Both the position numbers and the translations under genes were made by a program. The notes beneath the pieces are model-generated. The model saw nothing but the letters and a program-made list of their open reading frames with translations. It was not told the DNA's origin and made no database searches. Source: Sinorhizobium sp. A49 (GTDB taxonomy: Bacteria > Pseudomonadota > Alphaproteobacteria > Rhizobiales > Rhizobiaceae). Taken from it: a stretch of 64,000 nt of DNA. This document shows positions 8,160-17,116 of the stretch, piece after piece; the stretch's first letter is position 1; every line of letters starts with the position of its first letter. The stretch spans positions 124,001 to 188,000 of the forward strand of contig NZ_MUNW01000049.1 of assembly GCF_002002725.1 (NCBI RefSeq), given 5' to 3'.

Positions 8160-10226
8160 TTACTTCCACATGGTCCGCATGCGCGCGCCGACATCGATGC
8201 GGATCTGACGGGCGCTGCGCTCGGACGCGGCGGCGCTGACCAGTGGCCAGGAAGCCGTCTCGAAGAACTGCAGGAGGGTTGCCGGAATGAAGCGTGTGCG
8301 CGCCGCAAAGACGTGGCGATCGCCCTGCGCGTGCTGGCCGCTGGTGAAAAACCTTTGCGGCGTGATCAGCGTCAGGCTGTCCTTTGCCCGCGTCATGCCG
8401 ACATAAAGCAGCCGGCGCTCCTCCTCGAGCTCATGCGTGGTGCCGACGCCGAGATCGGAGGGGATGCAGCCGTCGACGACATTGAGCATGAAGACAGAGC
8501 GCCATTCCTGGCCCTTGGCCGAATGGATGGTCGAAAGGATCAGATAGTCCTCGTCAAGCAGCGGCACGCCTGCCTGGTCGCTGGTCGCATCCGGCGGATC
8601 GAGCGTCAGTTCGGTGAGGAACCGTTCGCGGCTGGGATACCCCCCGGCTATCTGCTCCAGCTGCAGCAGGTCGGCCTTTCTTGTGTCGGCATCCTCGTGG
8701 ATGCGGTCGAGATGCGGCTCGTACCATTCGCGCGCCTGGGCTATTTCACCCGGCCAGCCGCCGGCCTGTTTGCGCAGCCCCTCGATCAGGGTCACGAATG
8801 CCGTCCAGCTGTCGCCCGAACGCGGCGGGGCGGGGATTTCCACAAGTGCCGTCAGCGGTTCCGGATCAGCGGCAATCACGTCGAGGATCTTGCCGGCCGT
8901 CTGCGGGCCGACACCCGGGATCATGTGCAGCAGGCGAAAGCCGGCAACCCGGTCCCGCGGGTTTTGCGCAAACCTGAGCACGGCCAGCATGTCCTTGACA
9001 TGGGCGCTGTCGAGAAACTTCAGCCCGCCGAATTTCACGAAGGGGATATTGCGCCGGGTCAATTCCACCTCGAGCGGCCCGCTGTGGCTCGATGTGCGAA
9101 ACAGCACCGCCTGCTGCTTCAGCGTCATGCCGACCTCTCGGTTCTCCAGCACCTTCTCGACGATATAGCGCGCCTGGTCGGCCTCATCGGCGACCGCCAG
9201 CAGCTTGGGCCTTTCCGCCGACTGGCGCTCGGTCCAGAGGTTCTTGGTGAAGCGTTCGCGGGCGAGATCGATGACGCCATTGGCGGCAGCGAGGATCGTC
9301 TGGGTGGAGCGATAGTTTCGATCAAGCGTGATGACGTCGGCCGGCGGCGTGAACGTGCCTGGAAAATCCAGGATGTTGCGCACGGTCGCCGCCCGGAACG
9401 AATAAATCGACTGGGCATCGTCGCCGACAACAGTCAGGCCGCGTCCGCCCGGCTTCAAGGCCATAAGCACAGAGGATTGCAGGCGGTTGGTATCCTGGTA
9501 TTCGTCGACCAGCACATGGTCGAAGCGGTTGCCGATATCCTCGGCAAGTTCCGGCACGCTGACGGTCTGCGCCCAGTAGAGCAGCAGGTCGTCGTAATCG
9601 AGCACGTTCTGCGCCTGCTTTGCCTCGACGTAACAGGAAAACAGCTGCTTCAACTGCTCCTCCCAGCCAGAGACCCAAGGATAGTGCGCGCGCAACACCT
9701 CGCCGAGAGGCGTCTCGGAATTGACCGCCCGCGAATAGATCGACAGGCAGGTGCCCTTGGTCGGAAAGCGTGTTTCGGTCTTGGAGAGGCCCAGCTCATG
9801 CCGGACGAGGTTCATCAGGTCGGCGCTGTCTTCCCGGTCGTGGATGGTGAAATCGACATTCAGGCCGATCTGCTCGGCGTAGATGCGCAGCAGCCGCGCA
9901 CCGATGCCGTGGAACGTTCCGGCCCAGGTGAGAGCGTCCGTGGCCACCGAGGCGTTCGCGCCGAGCACCTGGGCGCAGATGCGTTCGACCCGTCGGGCCA
10001 TTTCGGATGCCGCGCGGCGCGAAAACGTCATCAGCAGGATGCGGCGCGGATCGGCGCCATTGACGATGAGGTGGGCGACGCGATGGGCGAGCGTATTCGT
10101 CTTGCCCGACCCGGCGCCTGCGATGATCAGCAGCGGTCCCGCAATCGTTTCGCCCGGTGCGGTGACGCCAAATTCGACGGCATCACGCTGTCGGTCGTTC
10201 AATTTTTCCAGATAGGCCGCCGCCAC
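8160..10226 (-). CDS. UvrD/Rep family ATP-dependent DNA helicase (superfamily 1)
   Basis: This 688-residue protein carries the superfamily 1 helicase motifs in order: Q-motif LNDRQRDAV, Walker A IIAGAGSGKT, motif Ia FSRRAASEMARR, Walker B VLVDEYQDTN, motif III GDDAQSIYSFRAA, motif IV LDRNYRST, motif V ILSTIHSAKGQEW and motif VI LYVGMTRAKDSL. It is close in length to UvrD/PcrA but lacks their long C-terminal tail. The GTG start at 10226 gives MAAAYLEKLNDRQ. It is transcribed ahead of dinB and behind a LexA-type box, which suggests a damage-inducible repair helicase separate from the main UvrD. Confidence 0.92.
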   Translation of the reverse strand: MAAAYLEKLNDRQRDAVEFGVTAPGETIAGPLLIIAGAGSGKTNTLAHRVAHLIVNGADPRRILLMTFSRRAASEMARRVERICAQVLGANASVATDALTWAGTFHGIGARLLRIYAEQIGLNVDFTIHDREDSADLMNLVRHELGLSKTETRFPTKGTCLSIYSRAVNSETPLGEVLRAHYPWVSGWEEQLKQLFSCYVEAKQAQNVLDYDDLLLYWAQTVSVPELAEDIGNRFDHVLVDEYQDTNRLQSSVLMALKPGGRGLTVVGDDAQSIYSFRAATVRNILDFPGTFTPPADVITLDRNYRSTQTILAAANGVIDLARERFTKNLWTERQSAERPKLLAVADEADQARYIVEKVLENREVGMTLKQQAVLFRTSSHSGPLEVELTRRNIPFVKFGGLKFLDSAHVKDMLAVLRFAQNPRDRVAGFRLLHMIPGVGPQTAGKILDVIAADPEPLTALVEIPAPPRSGDSWTAFVTLIEGLRKQAGGWPGEIAQAREWYEPHLDRIHEDADTRKADLLQLEQIAGGYPSRERFLTELTLDPPDATSDQAGVPLLDEDYLILSTIHSAKGQEWRSVFMLNVVDGCIPSDLGVGTTHELEEERRLLYVGMTRAKDSLTLITPQRFFTSGQHAQGDRHVFAARTRFIPATLLQFFETASWPLVSAAASERSARQIRIDVGARMRTMWK

Positions 10227-10347
10227 GCCGAAGTCCCCGGTAAGTCTTTGCCGATTCTACCCCATGCGCCGAGTGCCGGCGCAAGTTGCGCGGCGCTCCG
10301 GGTAATGCGAGGCATCCCCGCGCGCGAAAAGAGCGATTCTTGGCGAG

Positions 10348-10362
10348 GAACGAATAAGGAAC
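10348..10362 (-). promoter_or_regulatory. LexA (SOS) box, GAAC-N7-GAAC
   Basis: The plus strand reads GAAC GAATAAG GAAC, i.e. GTTC-N7-GTTC on the strand of the helicase gene, an exact match to the alphaproteobacterial LexA operator. It overlaps the putative -10 box and lies about 120 bases before the helicase start. Confidence 0.8.
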
Positions 10363-10387
10363 ATATCAGCCGTGGGACATATTGCAA
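10360..10387 (-). promoter_or_regulatory. probable promoter of the helicase-dinB operon
   Basis: On the minus strand TTGCAA (10382-10387) and TATGTT (10360-10365) are 16 bases apart, as a -35/-10 pair. The LexA box starts inside the -10, as expected for repression by blocking RNA polymerase. Confidence 0.55.
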
Positions 10388-10492
10388 AGGCCCCGTTGGC
10401 AATAGCTAAAATGCACCCGCGGTTTCCGTTCGCGAAATCGTCGATCTGACGGCGCGGCAATCAATCCCATTGCTGGCGACTACCGGAGCTGC

Positions 10493-11146
10493 GTGTTAGC
10501 GGTTATGCCTTTCCGCGACTCTTCAGCCAACGAGCGCATTGCAACCGAGCCCATCCGCCCCGTGACATCAAACGATCTGCAAGCCGATAATCCGTCCTCC
10601 GATGCGCCGCCGTCTGACACGCCGACCGCGCGCATGCTGTCCTGGGCGCGCAACTCGGCGGTCTATCGGCTCGAGCGCCAGATGATGACCGAGAAGCAAT
10701 TGTTCGACGCAATCACCCGGAAGGCGCGGCAGAAGTTCGAGGATATCAGTCCGGAACAGGTGAAGGCAGTGGCCGACTTTGCGGTCAAGTTCGCCTATGA
10801 TCTGAACGCGCTGAATGACGCCGATTACGCGCAGCTCAGTACCCAGTCGGCGGTGCGCAGCGGTAAGTCGAAGCGGGCGATTGCCCTGAAGCTCTCGGTG
10901 AAAGGTATAGACCGGGAGACAGCAGCGATCGCACTTGAGGCGACGGATGATCTCTACGCAGCCGTGGTGTTTGCCCGCAAGCGCGCGTTCGGGCCTTTCC
11001 GGCGCGGCGAGCTCGATGACAAGCGCAAGGCCAAGGAGCTGTCCGCATTCGCCCGCAACGGCTTCGGCTTCGAGATCGGCAGAAAAGTGTTCGACATGAG
11101 CCTCGGCGAGGCGGAAAGCGTGCTGCGGAAGGACGCCGTCACGTAG
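10493..11146 (+). CDS. recX: RecX family regulatory protein
   Basis: This 217-residue protein is mostly helical with the three-repeat RecX layout: ARNSAVYRLERQMMTEKQLFDAI for repeat 1, the middle AQLSTQSAVRSGKSKRAIALKL segment with KGID for repeat 2, and ARKRAFGPF with FARNGFGFEI for repeat 3. RecX controls RecA filaments. An N-terminal tail of about 45 residues, rich in Pro/Ser/Asp, is low complexity. The GTG at 10493 has CGGAG five bases upstream; the ATG at 10505 is an alternative start. It is divergent from the SOS helicase-dinB operon, so repair and RecA control genes share one intergenic region. Confidence 0.85.
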   Translation: MLAVMPFRDSSANERIATEPIRPVTSNDLQADNPSSDAPPSDTPTARMLSWARNSAVYRLERQMMTEKQLFDAITRKARQKFEDISPEQVKAVADFAVKFAYDLNALNDADYAQLSTQSAVRSGKSKRAIALKLSVKGIDRETAAIALEATDDLYAAVVFARKRAFGPFRRGELDDKRKAKELSAFARNGFGFEIGRKVFDMSLGEAESVLRKDAVT

Positions 11147-11396
11147 GGTCAAGGCCCGGTAAAATGATCTGTTCTGCCTGGTGTTTTCTCGCCTCACCGA
11201 CTTTGGGCATCCCTCCTGCACGGCTGCATCGATACCCCGCACGCACGCGACCGAGTGAATTTTGCAACACTTCGGCGGCCGCGAACCACCGGCGAGGACC
11301 ATCCACCAAAGAGATCGGATTTGACCACATTTCGGTCACGAATGGGACCAACAGCACACCTCTCTCCGCGCATGTCCCCAACCCCGGAATAAAACA

Positions 11397-12131
11397 GTGT
11401 CTTTTCAATTGTCCCGCCGATCGCTGCTTGCAGTGGTCGCAAGCTCCATTTTGAGCGCCTGTACCCAGGTCCCGAAGCCCGGTCTCGAGGTGAAAGCCGC
11501 CGACAAGGCCAACAAGAACGTCATCACCCCACCGGAGAAGGCTCCGATCGAGCCTGAGCGCAAGGACGAGCCGGCGCCGAAGCTGGACTACGCCACGATC
11601 TACGGTCCAGTTAAGGACGAAGGTTATGACGTTCCGGCGGTCGAGTTCGGTGCGATCAAACCGGAATTCCTGCGGCAGGAGGTTGCCTACGCGACCGGCG
11701 AGCCGGCCTATTCGATCGTCGTCGATACCCAGAAGATGTTCCTCTATTGGGTGCTGCCTGGTGGCAAGGCGATCCGCTACGGCGTCGGCCTCGGCGCGCA
11801 GGGCCGCGCCTGGAAGGGCAGGGCGGTCGTGCACTGGAAGCGCAAGTGGCCGCGCTGGACGGTGCCGGACGATATGGTCGCGCGTCAGCCGCACCTGAAG
11901 AAATACGGCATTGAGGCTGGCGGCATGGATCCGGGCCTCAGCAATCCGCTCGGCGCGCGGGCGATGTACATCTTCCAGGATGGCCAGGACACGCTCTACC
12001 GTATCCACGGATCGCCGCAGTGGCGCTCGATCGGCAAGAACGCTTCGGCCGGCTGCGTCCGCATGCTGCAGCAGGACGCGATCGATCTCTATAATCGCGT
12101 CCGCGGAAAAACGCCGCTGCTCGTGATCTGA
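11397..12131 (+). CDS. L,D-transpeptidase (YkuD domain), lipoprotein
   Basis: This 244-residue protein starts with RRSLLAVVASSILSAC, a signal peptide ending in a lipobox with Cys22. A proline/lysine-rich linker leads to the YkuD domain (residues about 100-244) with YRIHGSPQW and the active-site motif SAGCVRM, where Cys is the acyl-enzyme residue. It should make 3-3 peptidoglycan crosslinks or attach proteins to the wall in the periplasm. The start codon is GTG at 11397 after a weak CCGGAA. It converges on the paralogue at 12182-12979, about 55 percent alike by eye through the catalytic domain. Confidence 0.92.
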   Translation: MSFQLSRRSLLAVVASSILSACTQVPKPGLEVKAADKANKNVITPPEKAPIEPERKDEPAPKLDYATIYGPVKDEGYDVPAVEFGAIKPEFLRQEVAYATGEPAYSIVVDTQKMFLYWVLPGGKAIRYGVGLGAQGRAWKGRAVVHWKRKWPRWTVPDDMVARQPHLKKYGIEAGGMDPGLSNPLGARAMYIFQDGQDTLYRIHGSPQWRSIGKNASAGCVRMLQQDAIDLYNRVRGKTPLLVI

Positions 12132-12146
12132 GGCCAGATCTCCACC

Positions 12147-12169
12147 GTGGGAGCGCCGACCGCTCCCAC
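12147..12169. terminator. hairpin between convergent L,D-transpeptidase genes
   Basis: GTGGGAGCG (12147-12155) pairs perfectly with CGCTCCCAC (12161-12169) around a 5-base loop. It lies midway between two converging genes and may serve both. No T run follows. Confidence 0.55.
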
Positions 12170-12181
12170 ATAGGGCCCGCC

Positions 12182-12979
12182 TTAATAGATCGGCGGCGGT
12201 GCGCCGGGAATGCCGCCTTCGCCGGGCAGGAGGTTGTTCTGCGGCTGCGGCTCCACCTGTTGTGCCGCCATGCCGCCGCCCGACAGGTCCGTCACCACAA
12301 TCGGCGTGCCGTTCGGCACGCGATCATAGAGATCGACGACGTCCTGGTTGATCATGCGCACACAACCTGACGATACCGACTGGCCGATGGTCCACCATTC
12401 CGGGGAGCCGTGGATGCGGTAGAGCGTGTCTTCGCCGTTCTGGAAGATATACATGGCGCGGGCGCCGAGTGGGTTCTTCAGCCCAGGCTCCATGCCGCCT
12501 GCCTCGATGCTGTACTGCTGTAGTTCCGGTTGGCGGGCGACCATCTCGTTCGGCGGCTTCCAGCGCGGCCACGGCCGCTTGTACTGGATGACCCCGCGAC
12601 CGGCCCAGGCAAAGCCGGCCCGGCCTAAGCCGACGCCGTAGCGCATCGCCTGGCCGTTCTCGTAGACGCGGTAGAGGAAATGGTTACCGACATCGACAAC
12701 AAGTGTGCCGGGCTGCTCGCCCGTCGGATCGGGAACCATCTGCCTGTAATATCGCGGGTCGATCTTCTCGTAGGGGATCGCCGGCAGGGGATAGGTTTCT
12801 CCCGGCCGTTCGCCATACATTTCGGAGAGAACCGTGTTGGCGGCCGGAACGGGCTCCTGGATCGGGGCATATTGCTGCGAAACCCGCTCGCGCGTCGAGC
12901 CGCACCCCGCCAGTCCGAGCGCCGCCAGGCCGGCGGAAAGCTTGAGGAAGGATCGGCGACAGACGTCACGTTGGCGCAT
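12182..12979 (-). CDS. L,D-transpeptidase (YkuD domain), Tat-type lipoprotein signal
   Basis: This 265-residue protein begins MRQRDVCRRSFLKLSAG, a twin-arginine motif (RRSFLK), followed by a hydrophobic stretch and the lipobox ALGLAGC. The YkuD domain has TLYRIHGSPEWW and SSGCVRM, with catalytic Cys. The tail is Gln/Pro/Gly-rich and ends PGAPPPIY. The ATG at 12979 follows GAGGTCCCC; the open frame further upstream overlaps the neighbouring gene and lacks a ribosome-binding site. It belongs to the same family as the gene at 11397 and probably arose by duplication. Use of Tat export by a cofactor-free enzyme is worth noting. Confidence 0.92.
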   Translation of the reverse strand: MRQRDVCRRSFLKLSAGLAALGLAGCGSTRERVSQQYAPIQEPVPAANTVLSEMYGERPGETYPLPAIPYEKIDPRYYRQMVPDPTGEQPGTLVVDVGNHFLYRVYENGQAMRYGVGLGRAGFAWAGRGVIQYKRPWPRWKPPNEMVARQPELQQYSIEAGGMEPGLKNPLGARAMYIFQNGEDTLYRIHGSPEWWTIGQSVSSGCVRMINQDVVDLYDRVPNGTPIVVTDLSGGGMAAQQVEPQPQNNLLPGEGGIPGAPPPIY

Positions 12980-13057
12980 GGGGACCTCAATTACCTGTGT
13001 TCGATGACCACCGGGCGAATGACGCATTTGCTGCCGCTCATCTCCCGCCGCCACCGA

Positions 13058-14119
13058 TCACAGGCCGGCATAGGGATCTGCCAGCGCCGCATCCGGTCGG
13101 CTAATGGGGTATTTAGTTGCCGATATCTTGGCGGCCAGCTTTTCCGCACCGTTTTTCTCAAGCAGCGCCCGGAAGCTCGGGTGCATGCCGCCGTCGACAT
13201 AGGCATTGACAGGTGCAGTGGTCTGGTTGGCGACCAGGCCGGCGATCTTGGCGTCCTCCGTCTGCAGCCGTGCCATCAGCCCGGCATCGGGCGTCGTCGC
13301 GGCAGCAGGGCAGGCCGCAAGCGGGTCGGTCGGTTCGCCATCGGCGAACTCCGTGTTGAAGACGTAACGGCCGCCACAGACAGAAACCTTCGGCTGCCGC
13401 TTCGTCGCTTCGAAGATGTCGTAGCCCTGTTTGATGTTTTTCCAGAATGTGAAGTTCGGGTCGCTGCTGTGCTTGGCCATGTTCGTTGCCGTCATGCGGA
13501 ACGGATAGGCCTGCACCTGGAACTGTCCCTGGCCGCCGACAAGCGCGCGCTGGACGACGGCATAGATTTCGCCGACCCCCTCGTCCGTCAGCGCGTAGCA
13601 GCCGGATGACGAGCAGGCGCCGTGCACCATCAGTGCGTCGCCGGTGTAACCGAGCGCAGACTCGAGCCGGTTGGGATAGCCGAGATTGAACGACAGATAG
13701 AATTGCGACTTCGGGTTCAGCATGCGGGCGGACACATGGTAAAAGCCTTCGGGAGCCTGGCGGTCGCCCGACTTGGTCTTCGGTCCGAGCTTTCCCGACC
13801 AGCGGCACATCGGATAGGTCTTCAACAGTGCATACTGACCGGACTTGTTCTGTTTCCAGATCTCCAGTTCGCTTTCCTGCTTGAAGATGCGAACGAGCAC
13901 CGGGCTTTCCGGCTTTGAGCCGTTCTTGGCCATGGCGCCGATCAGCTTTGCCGGGATCGGCGGCGGCGCACGAACGTCGTCAAAGGCCGACATGCAGCCG
14001 GAAAGGGCGATGGCGGCCATCACGGCGATGGCGGCGCGCCGGGCCTGCTTCGTCTTGCCCAAGAGTTCGCCGGTATTTTCTGGCGAAAGGGAAAGAAGAT
14101 GTCTCGTTATGCGCCGCAT
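13058..14119 (-). CDS. L,D-transpeptidase family protein, YafK-like lipoprotein
   Basis: This 353-residue protein has a charged N-terminus, a hydrophobic segment and lipobox AIALSGC (Cys about residue 42). The catalytic core resembles YafK/DpaA-type murein L,D-transpeptidase proteins: VRIFKQESELEIWK, FYLSFNLGYPNR, and the active-site run MVHGACSSSGCYAL, with Cys after SSSG. DpaA-type enzymes cleave Lpp or cross-bridge attachments from peptidoglycan, so the direction of the reaction is open. The start at 14119 is set by AAGGAG nine bases upstream. It is co-directional with the Tat-type paralogue 78 bases downstream, giving three wall enzymes in a row. Confidence 0.85.
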   Translation of the reverse strand: MRRITRHLLSLSPENTGELLGKTKQARRAAIAVMAAIALSGCMSAFDDVRAPPPIPAKLIGAMAKNGSKPESPVLVRIFKQESELEIWKQNKSGQYALLKTYPMCRWSGKLGPKTKSGDRQAPEGFYHVSARMLNPKSQFYLSFNLGYPNRLESALGYTGDALMVHGACSSSGCYALTDEGVGEIYAVVQRALVGGQGQFQVQAYPFRMTATNMAKHSSDPNFTFWKNIKQGYDIFEATKRQPKVSVCGGRYVFNTEFADGEPTDPLAACPAAATTPDAGLMARLQTEDAKIAGLVANQTTAPVNAYVDGGMHPSFRALLEKNGAEKLAAKISATKYPISRPDAALADPYAGL

Positions 14120-14323
14120 GCGGGCTCCTTGAAATGGCGACCGGACCTTAAAACCTCTAGCGGCTTTAGCTGCAAGCGCTTGCCGCTGGCTTTCGTCTCG
14201 CGGCGGTTCAACAAAACTTGAACGCCTCCAGTGCACATCAGCCTTGGCATGTGATGGTAAATTTTGTCCAAACAGCGGCATCACGTGCGCGTGACTCGTC
14301 CGGCCGTTGTCGCCGCCCGCTTT

Positions 14324-14974
14324 TCAGGCCGCCTTGTTGAGTGACGACGCCATGGCGCGCAGGATCACCACGGACGAAGCTGCACCAGGATCGACATGGC
14401 CAAGCGAGCGTTCGCGAACCCGAGCGGCGCGTCCCTTGGTGGCGATCATCGAGCGCGTCGCGTTGGCGCCGGCTTCCGCCGAGGCGACGACGTCGCGCCA
14501 GAAGCCGTCGGCGCCCTTGTTTTCTGCAAGCGCTGCCGCGGCGGCGTCGGCTGCCGGCAGCCAGGCGTCGAGCATCGTCTTGTCGCCGCGCTGCCCCTTG
14601 CCGCGCTCGCGCATTCCCGAGCCCATGGCCTCGATGATGGCCGCGCAGGTTGCAAGGTCGAGTTCCGTCTTGCCGGCAACGGCCTGCCCAGCACGGCGAA
14701 AGGCCGTGGCATAGAGCGGCCCGGTCGAGGCGCCAACGGCATTGAGGAATGCACCGGCCGCCGTCGCCATGACGTCCGAGAGCTGTACCTGGTCGAGCTC
14801 GAGTTTTGCCAGTTCGGCTTTTACCGCCAGGAAGCCGAGCGACATGGTGGTGCCGTGATCAGCATCGCCGATAGCACCATCAAGCTCCGACAGATGATCC
14901 TTCTCGGCTTCCACGGCATCGGAGATCGCCTGAAACATGCTGACCAAGCGGCGCGCCGCATTTTCCGACATCAT
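14324..14974 (-). CDS. dhaL: dihydroxyacetone kinase subunit L (first copy)
   Basis: This 216-residue DhaL-type protein provides the ADP/ATP-binding subunit. It has the metal/nucleotide Asp motif GAIGDADHGTTM and the following FLNAVGASTGPLY and RGDKTMLDAW segments, all conserved in DhaL. The start is the first of two ATG codons at 14974/14971, behind GGAGGACA. It lies 54 bases downstream of the SorC-DhaK fusion gene and is its probable partner subunit. No DhaM (phosphotransfer) subunit gene is visible, so phosphate donor (ATP or a remote PTS) is undecided. It is a paralogue of the DhaL at 17400-18041. Confidence 0.92.
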   Translation of the reverse strand: MMSENAARRLVSMFQAISDAVEAEKDHLSELDGAIGDADHGTTMSLGFLAVKAELAKLELDQVQLSDVMATAAGAFLNAVGASTGPLYATAFRRAGQAVAGKTELDLATCAAIIEAMGSGMRERGKGQRGDKTMLDAWLPAADAAAAALAENKGADGFWRDVVASAEAGANATRSMIATKGRAARVRERSLGHVDPGAASSVVILRAMASSLNKAA

Positions 14975-15028
14975 TGTCCTCCCAGAACGCCCGATACCCA
15001 CACTTGACCATGGGTCCCTGACGGAACG

Positions 15029-17116
15029 CTAATTGATACGCAGGAAAGCCGTTTCGCAAGGGTGATGCAGCAGATCGGTCAGTTCCTGGTCGAGATGGAG
15101 GATCGAGATCGATGCGCCGACCATGTCGAGAGACGTGCAATAATGGCCGATCCAGTTCGCTTCAATCTCTATGTTCTTGGCGGCGAGGCGCTGCGCCACG
15201 CGCCGGTAGAGAATGTAGAGTTCCATCAGTGGCGTCGCACCGAACGAGTTGACAAGCACGGCGACGCGGTCGCCCGCCGTTGCCTTCATCTCCTTGAAGA
15301 TGTTGTCCATGATCGCGTCAGTGATGTCGTCGGCGGGCTTGATGCGCTCGCGGGTCACGCCGGGCTCGCCGTGGATGCCCATGCCGATTTCCATGTCGTC
15401 GGGGCCGATCTCGAAATTGTGGCGGCGCGTCTGCGGCATCGAGCAGGGCTCGAGCGCAACACCGACCGTATAGGTGCGCAAGTTCGCCTTTCTGGTGACG
15501 GCCTCGCAGGCGTCGAGCGAAAGCCCCCGGTCGCAGGCAGCACCGGCGATCTTGAAGATGAAGAAGTTGCCGGCAACGCCGCGCCGACCCTCGCGATCCT
15601 CGATCGGCGAGGAGGCGATATCGTCGGTGGTCAGGACGGTGCGAACCTTGATGCCCTTTTCCTCGGCGATCTCGGCCGCCATCTCGAAGTTCATCACATC
15701 GCCGGCATAGTTGCCGTAGACGAAAAGCACGCCCTCGCCGCCGGATGCAGCAACGGCGCATTGAACGATCGGATCCGGCGGGGGCGAAGAGAAGATGTTG
15801 CCGACTGCGACTGCGTCGGCGAGACCCTTGCCGACATAGCCGAGGAAGCAGGGTTCGTGACCGGTGCCGCCGCCGATGACGAGGCCGACCTTGCCCGGGC
15901 GTGGCCCCGATTTGGCGAGAAGTGCGCGATGCGAACCGTTGATCGGTTCTATGTAGTCGCGATGCGCCCTGACAACGCCGTCGAGCATTTCCTCGACAAC
16001 CTCGTTGGGGTTGTTGAGGAATTTCTTGACGTGGGTGCGGTAGGAGCTGGGCGTCTGTACCAGCTTCGGGCGCTGCGAAATCCGGGTGTCGAGGCCGGTG
16101 ACGCCATCGGCCCGAAGGATGCCGTGACCGGTCGCCGCATCGGTGATCAGCACGTTGACATAGCCACCGCGCAGTGCTGCAAGCAGGGCCGGCACTTTGT
16201 CGAAACCGCCGGCAACGGCGATGCGTGTGCCGATCCGGCGCAGCATGTCGAGCGAAATGCCGACCGTCCTGTCGTCGAGCGGTCCCGCGACGGGGCGTCC
16301 GCGCTCGTCGATGAAGCGCCCGGCGACGACGCCGACGGCGCCAGCGGCAAGATAATCCTGCAAAGAGACGGTGTCGAAGAAACCGCTGGTATGGATGGTC
16401 GAGTTGGGGCGCAGCGACGAGATGCCGAAGAGGATGCGGTTGGCCTGCGCCAGCGTGGCGAATTGTTCCTGCAGCAGCGGCTCGTCGAGCAGCATCTGCC
16501 GCATTTCTGGCGACTTGACGATCGCCGGCGCGGTTATGCCGACGCAGCGTGCGCCAATGGCGCGGGCGATCGAAGCGGCGCAGAGTTCCGGCGTATAGGA
16601 GAACGCCGCCGTGGTGCCGCCGGTTGCCTGCACCACGGTCGCATCCTGAAGCGCCTGCACGTCCGCATGCTCGCCGACCGACATCACCGTGCGGCCCCAG
16701 GAGACAGCGAGCGTGTCGCCTGATTTCATCAGCTTCTGCAGCGCCATTGCGCCGGCGACGCCGAGACTGTCTATCAGCGGACGCGCGTTGTCGTCGCTTG
16801 GAACGACGAGACAGTCGGCAAGCCCGAAATGGCGCTTGAGTTCCTGGGCGATCGTCAGCGACGCGAGCCGGGCCGGCTCAAGCGAGATGTTGACGATGCC
16901 TTTTTCCCGGGCGTCGGCGAGGTAGCTGTTGACGGTCGCGCGCGAGACACCCATTGCATCGGCGATCTCACCCTGGGTCATGCCATCTTCGTAGTAGAGC
17001 CAGCAGGCCCAGACATAGGGATCGTCACCATAGCGCAAGGGGATGGCGTCCGACGTATCGGCAGCGCCGCTCCTGCTCGCACCGCCCTTGCGTGGTGAGG
17101 ATGTCTTCGATGTCAT
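15029..17116 (-). CDS. bifunctional SorC-family sugar-binding regulator / dihydroxyacetone kinase subunit K fusion
   Basis: This 695-residue protein has two halves. Residues 1-350 form a SorC/DeoR-type regulator: helix-turn-helix at about 46-68 (MTQGEIADAMGVSRATVNSY) and an effector domain with VVQATGGTTAA and AGGFDKVPALLAALRGGYVNVL. From about residue 363 (KKFLNNPNEVVEEMLDG) a complete DhaK follows, with GGGTGHEPCFLGYVG, NYAGDVMNFEMA, and the substrate-binding His582 in GIHGEPG. All key DhaK residues I know are kept, so the kinase half should be active with DhaL. The ATG at 17116 gives MTSKTSS. A regulator fused to the kinase of its own pathway could sense substrate or phosphorylation state directly. 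Confidence 0.9.
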   Translation of the reverse strand: MTSKTSSPRKGGASRSGAADTSDAIPLRYGDDPYVWACWLYYEDGMTQGEIADAMGVSRATVNSYLADAREKGIVNISLEPARLASLTIAQELKRHFGLADCLVVPSDDNARPLIDSLGVAGAMALQKLMKSGDTLAVSWGRTVMSVGEHADVQALQDATVVQATGGTTAAFSYTPELCAASIARAIGARCVGITAPAIVKSPEMRQMLLDEPLLQEQFATLAQANRILFGISSLRPNSTIHTSGFFDTVSLQDYLAAGAVGVVAGRFIDERGRPVAGPLDDRTVGISLDMLRRIGTRIAVAGGFDKVPALLAALRGGYVNVLITDAATGHGILRADGVTGLDTRISQRPKLVQTPSSYRTHVKKFLNNPNEVVEEMLDGVVRAHRDYIEPINGSHRALLAKSGPRPGKVGLVIGGGTGHEPCFLGYVGKGLADAVAVGNIFSSPPPDPIVQCAVAASGGEGVLFVYGNYAGDVMNFEMAAEIAEEKGIKVRTVLTTDDIASSPIEDREGRRGVAGNFFIFKIAGAACDRGLSLDACEAVTRKANLRTYTVGVALEPCSMPQTRRHNFEIGPDDMEIGMGIHGEPGVTRERIKPADDITDAIMDNIFKEMKATAGDRVAVLVNSFGATPLMELYILYRRVAQRLAAKNIEIEANWIGHYCTSLDMVGASISILHLDQELTDLLHHPCETAFLRIN

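Noticed and set aside
8058-10409. 783-codon open frame on the plus strand
   Set aside because: It is antisense to the helicase gene, is rich in Arg/Ala/Gln typical of reverse-strand GC-rich frames, and has no ribosome-binding site or family motif.
15062-16723. 553-codon open frame on the plus strand
   Set aside because: It is antisense to the SorC-DhaK gene, with low-complexity Asp/Val/Ala/Gly composition and no motif.
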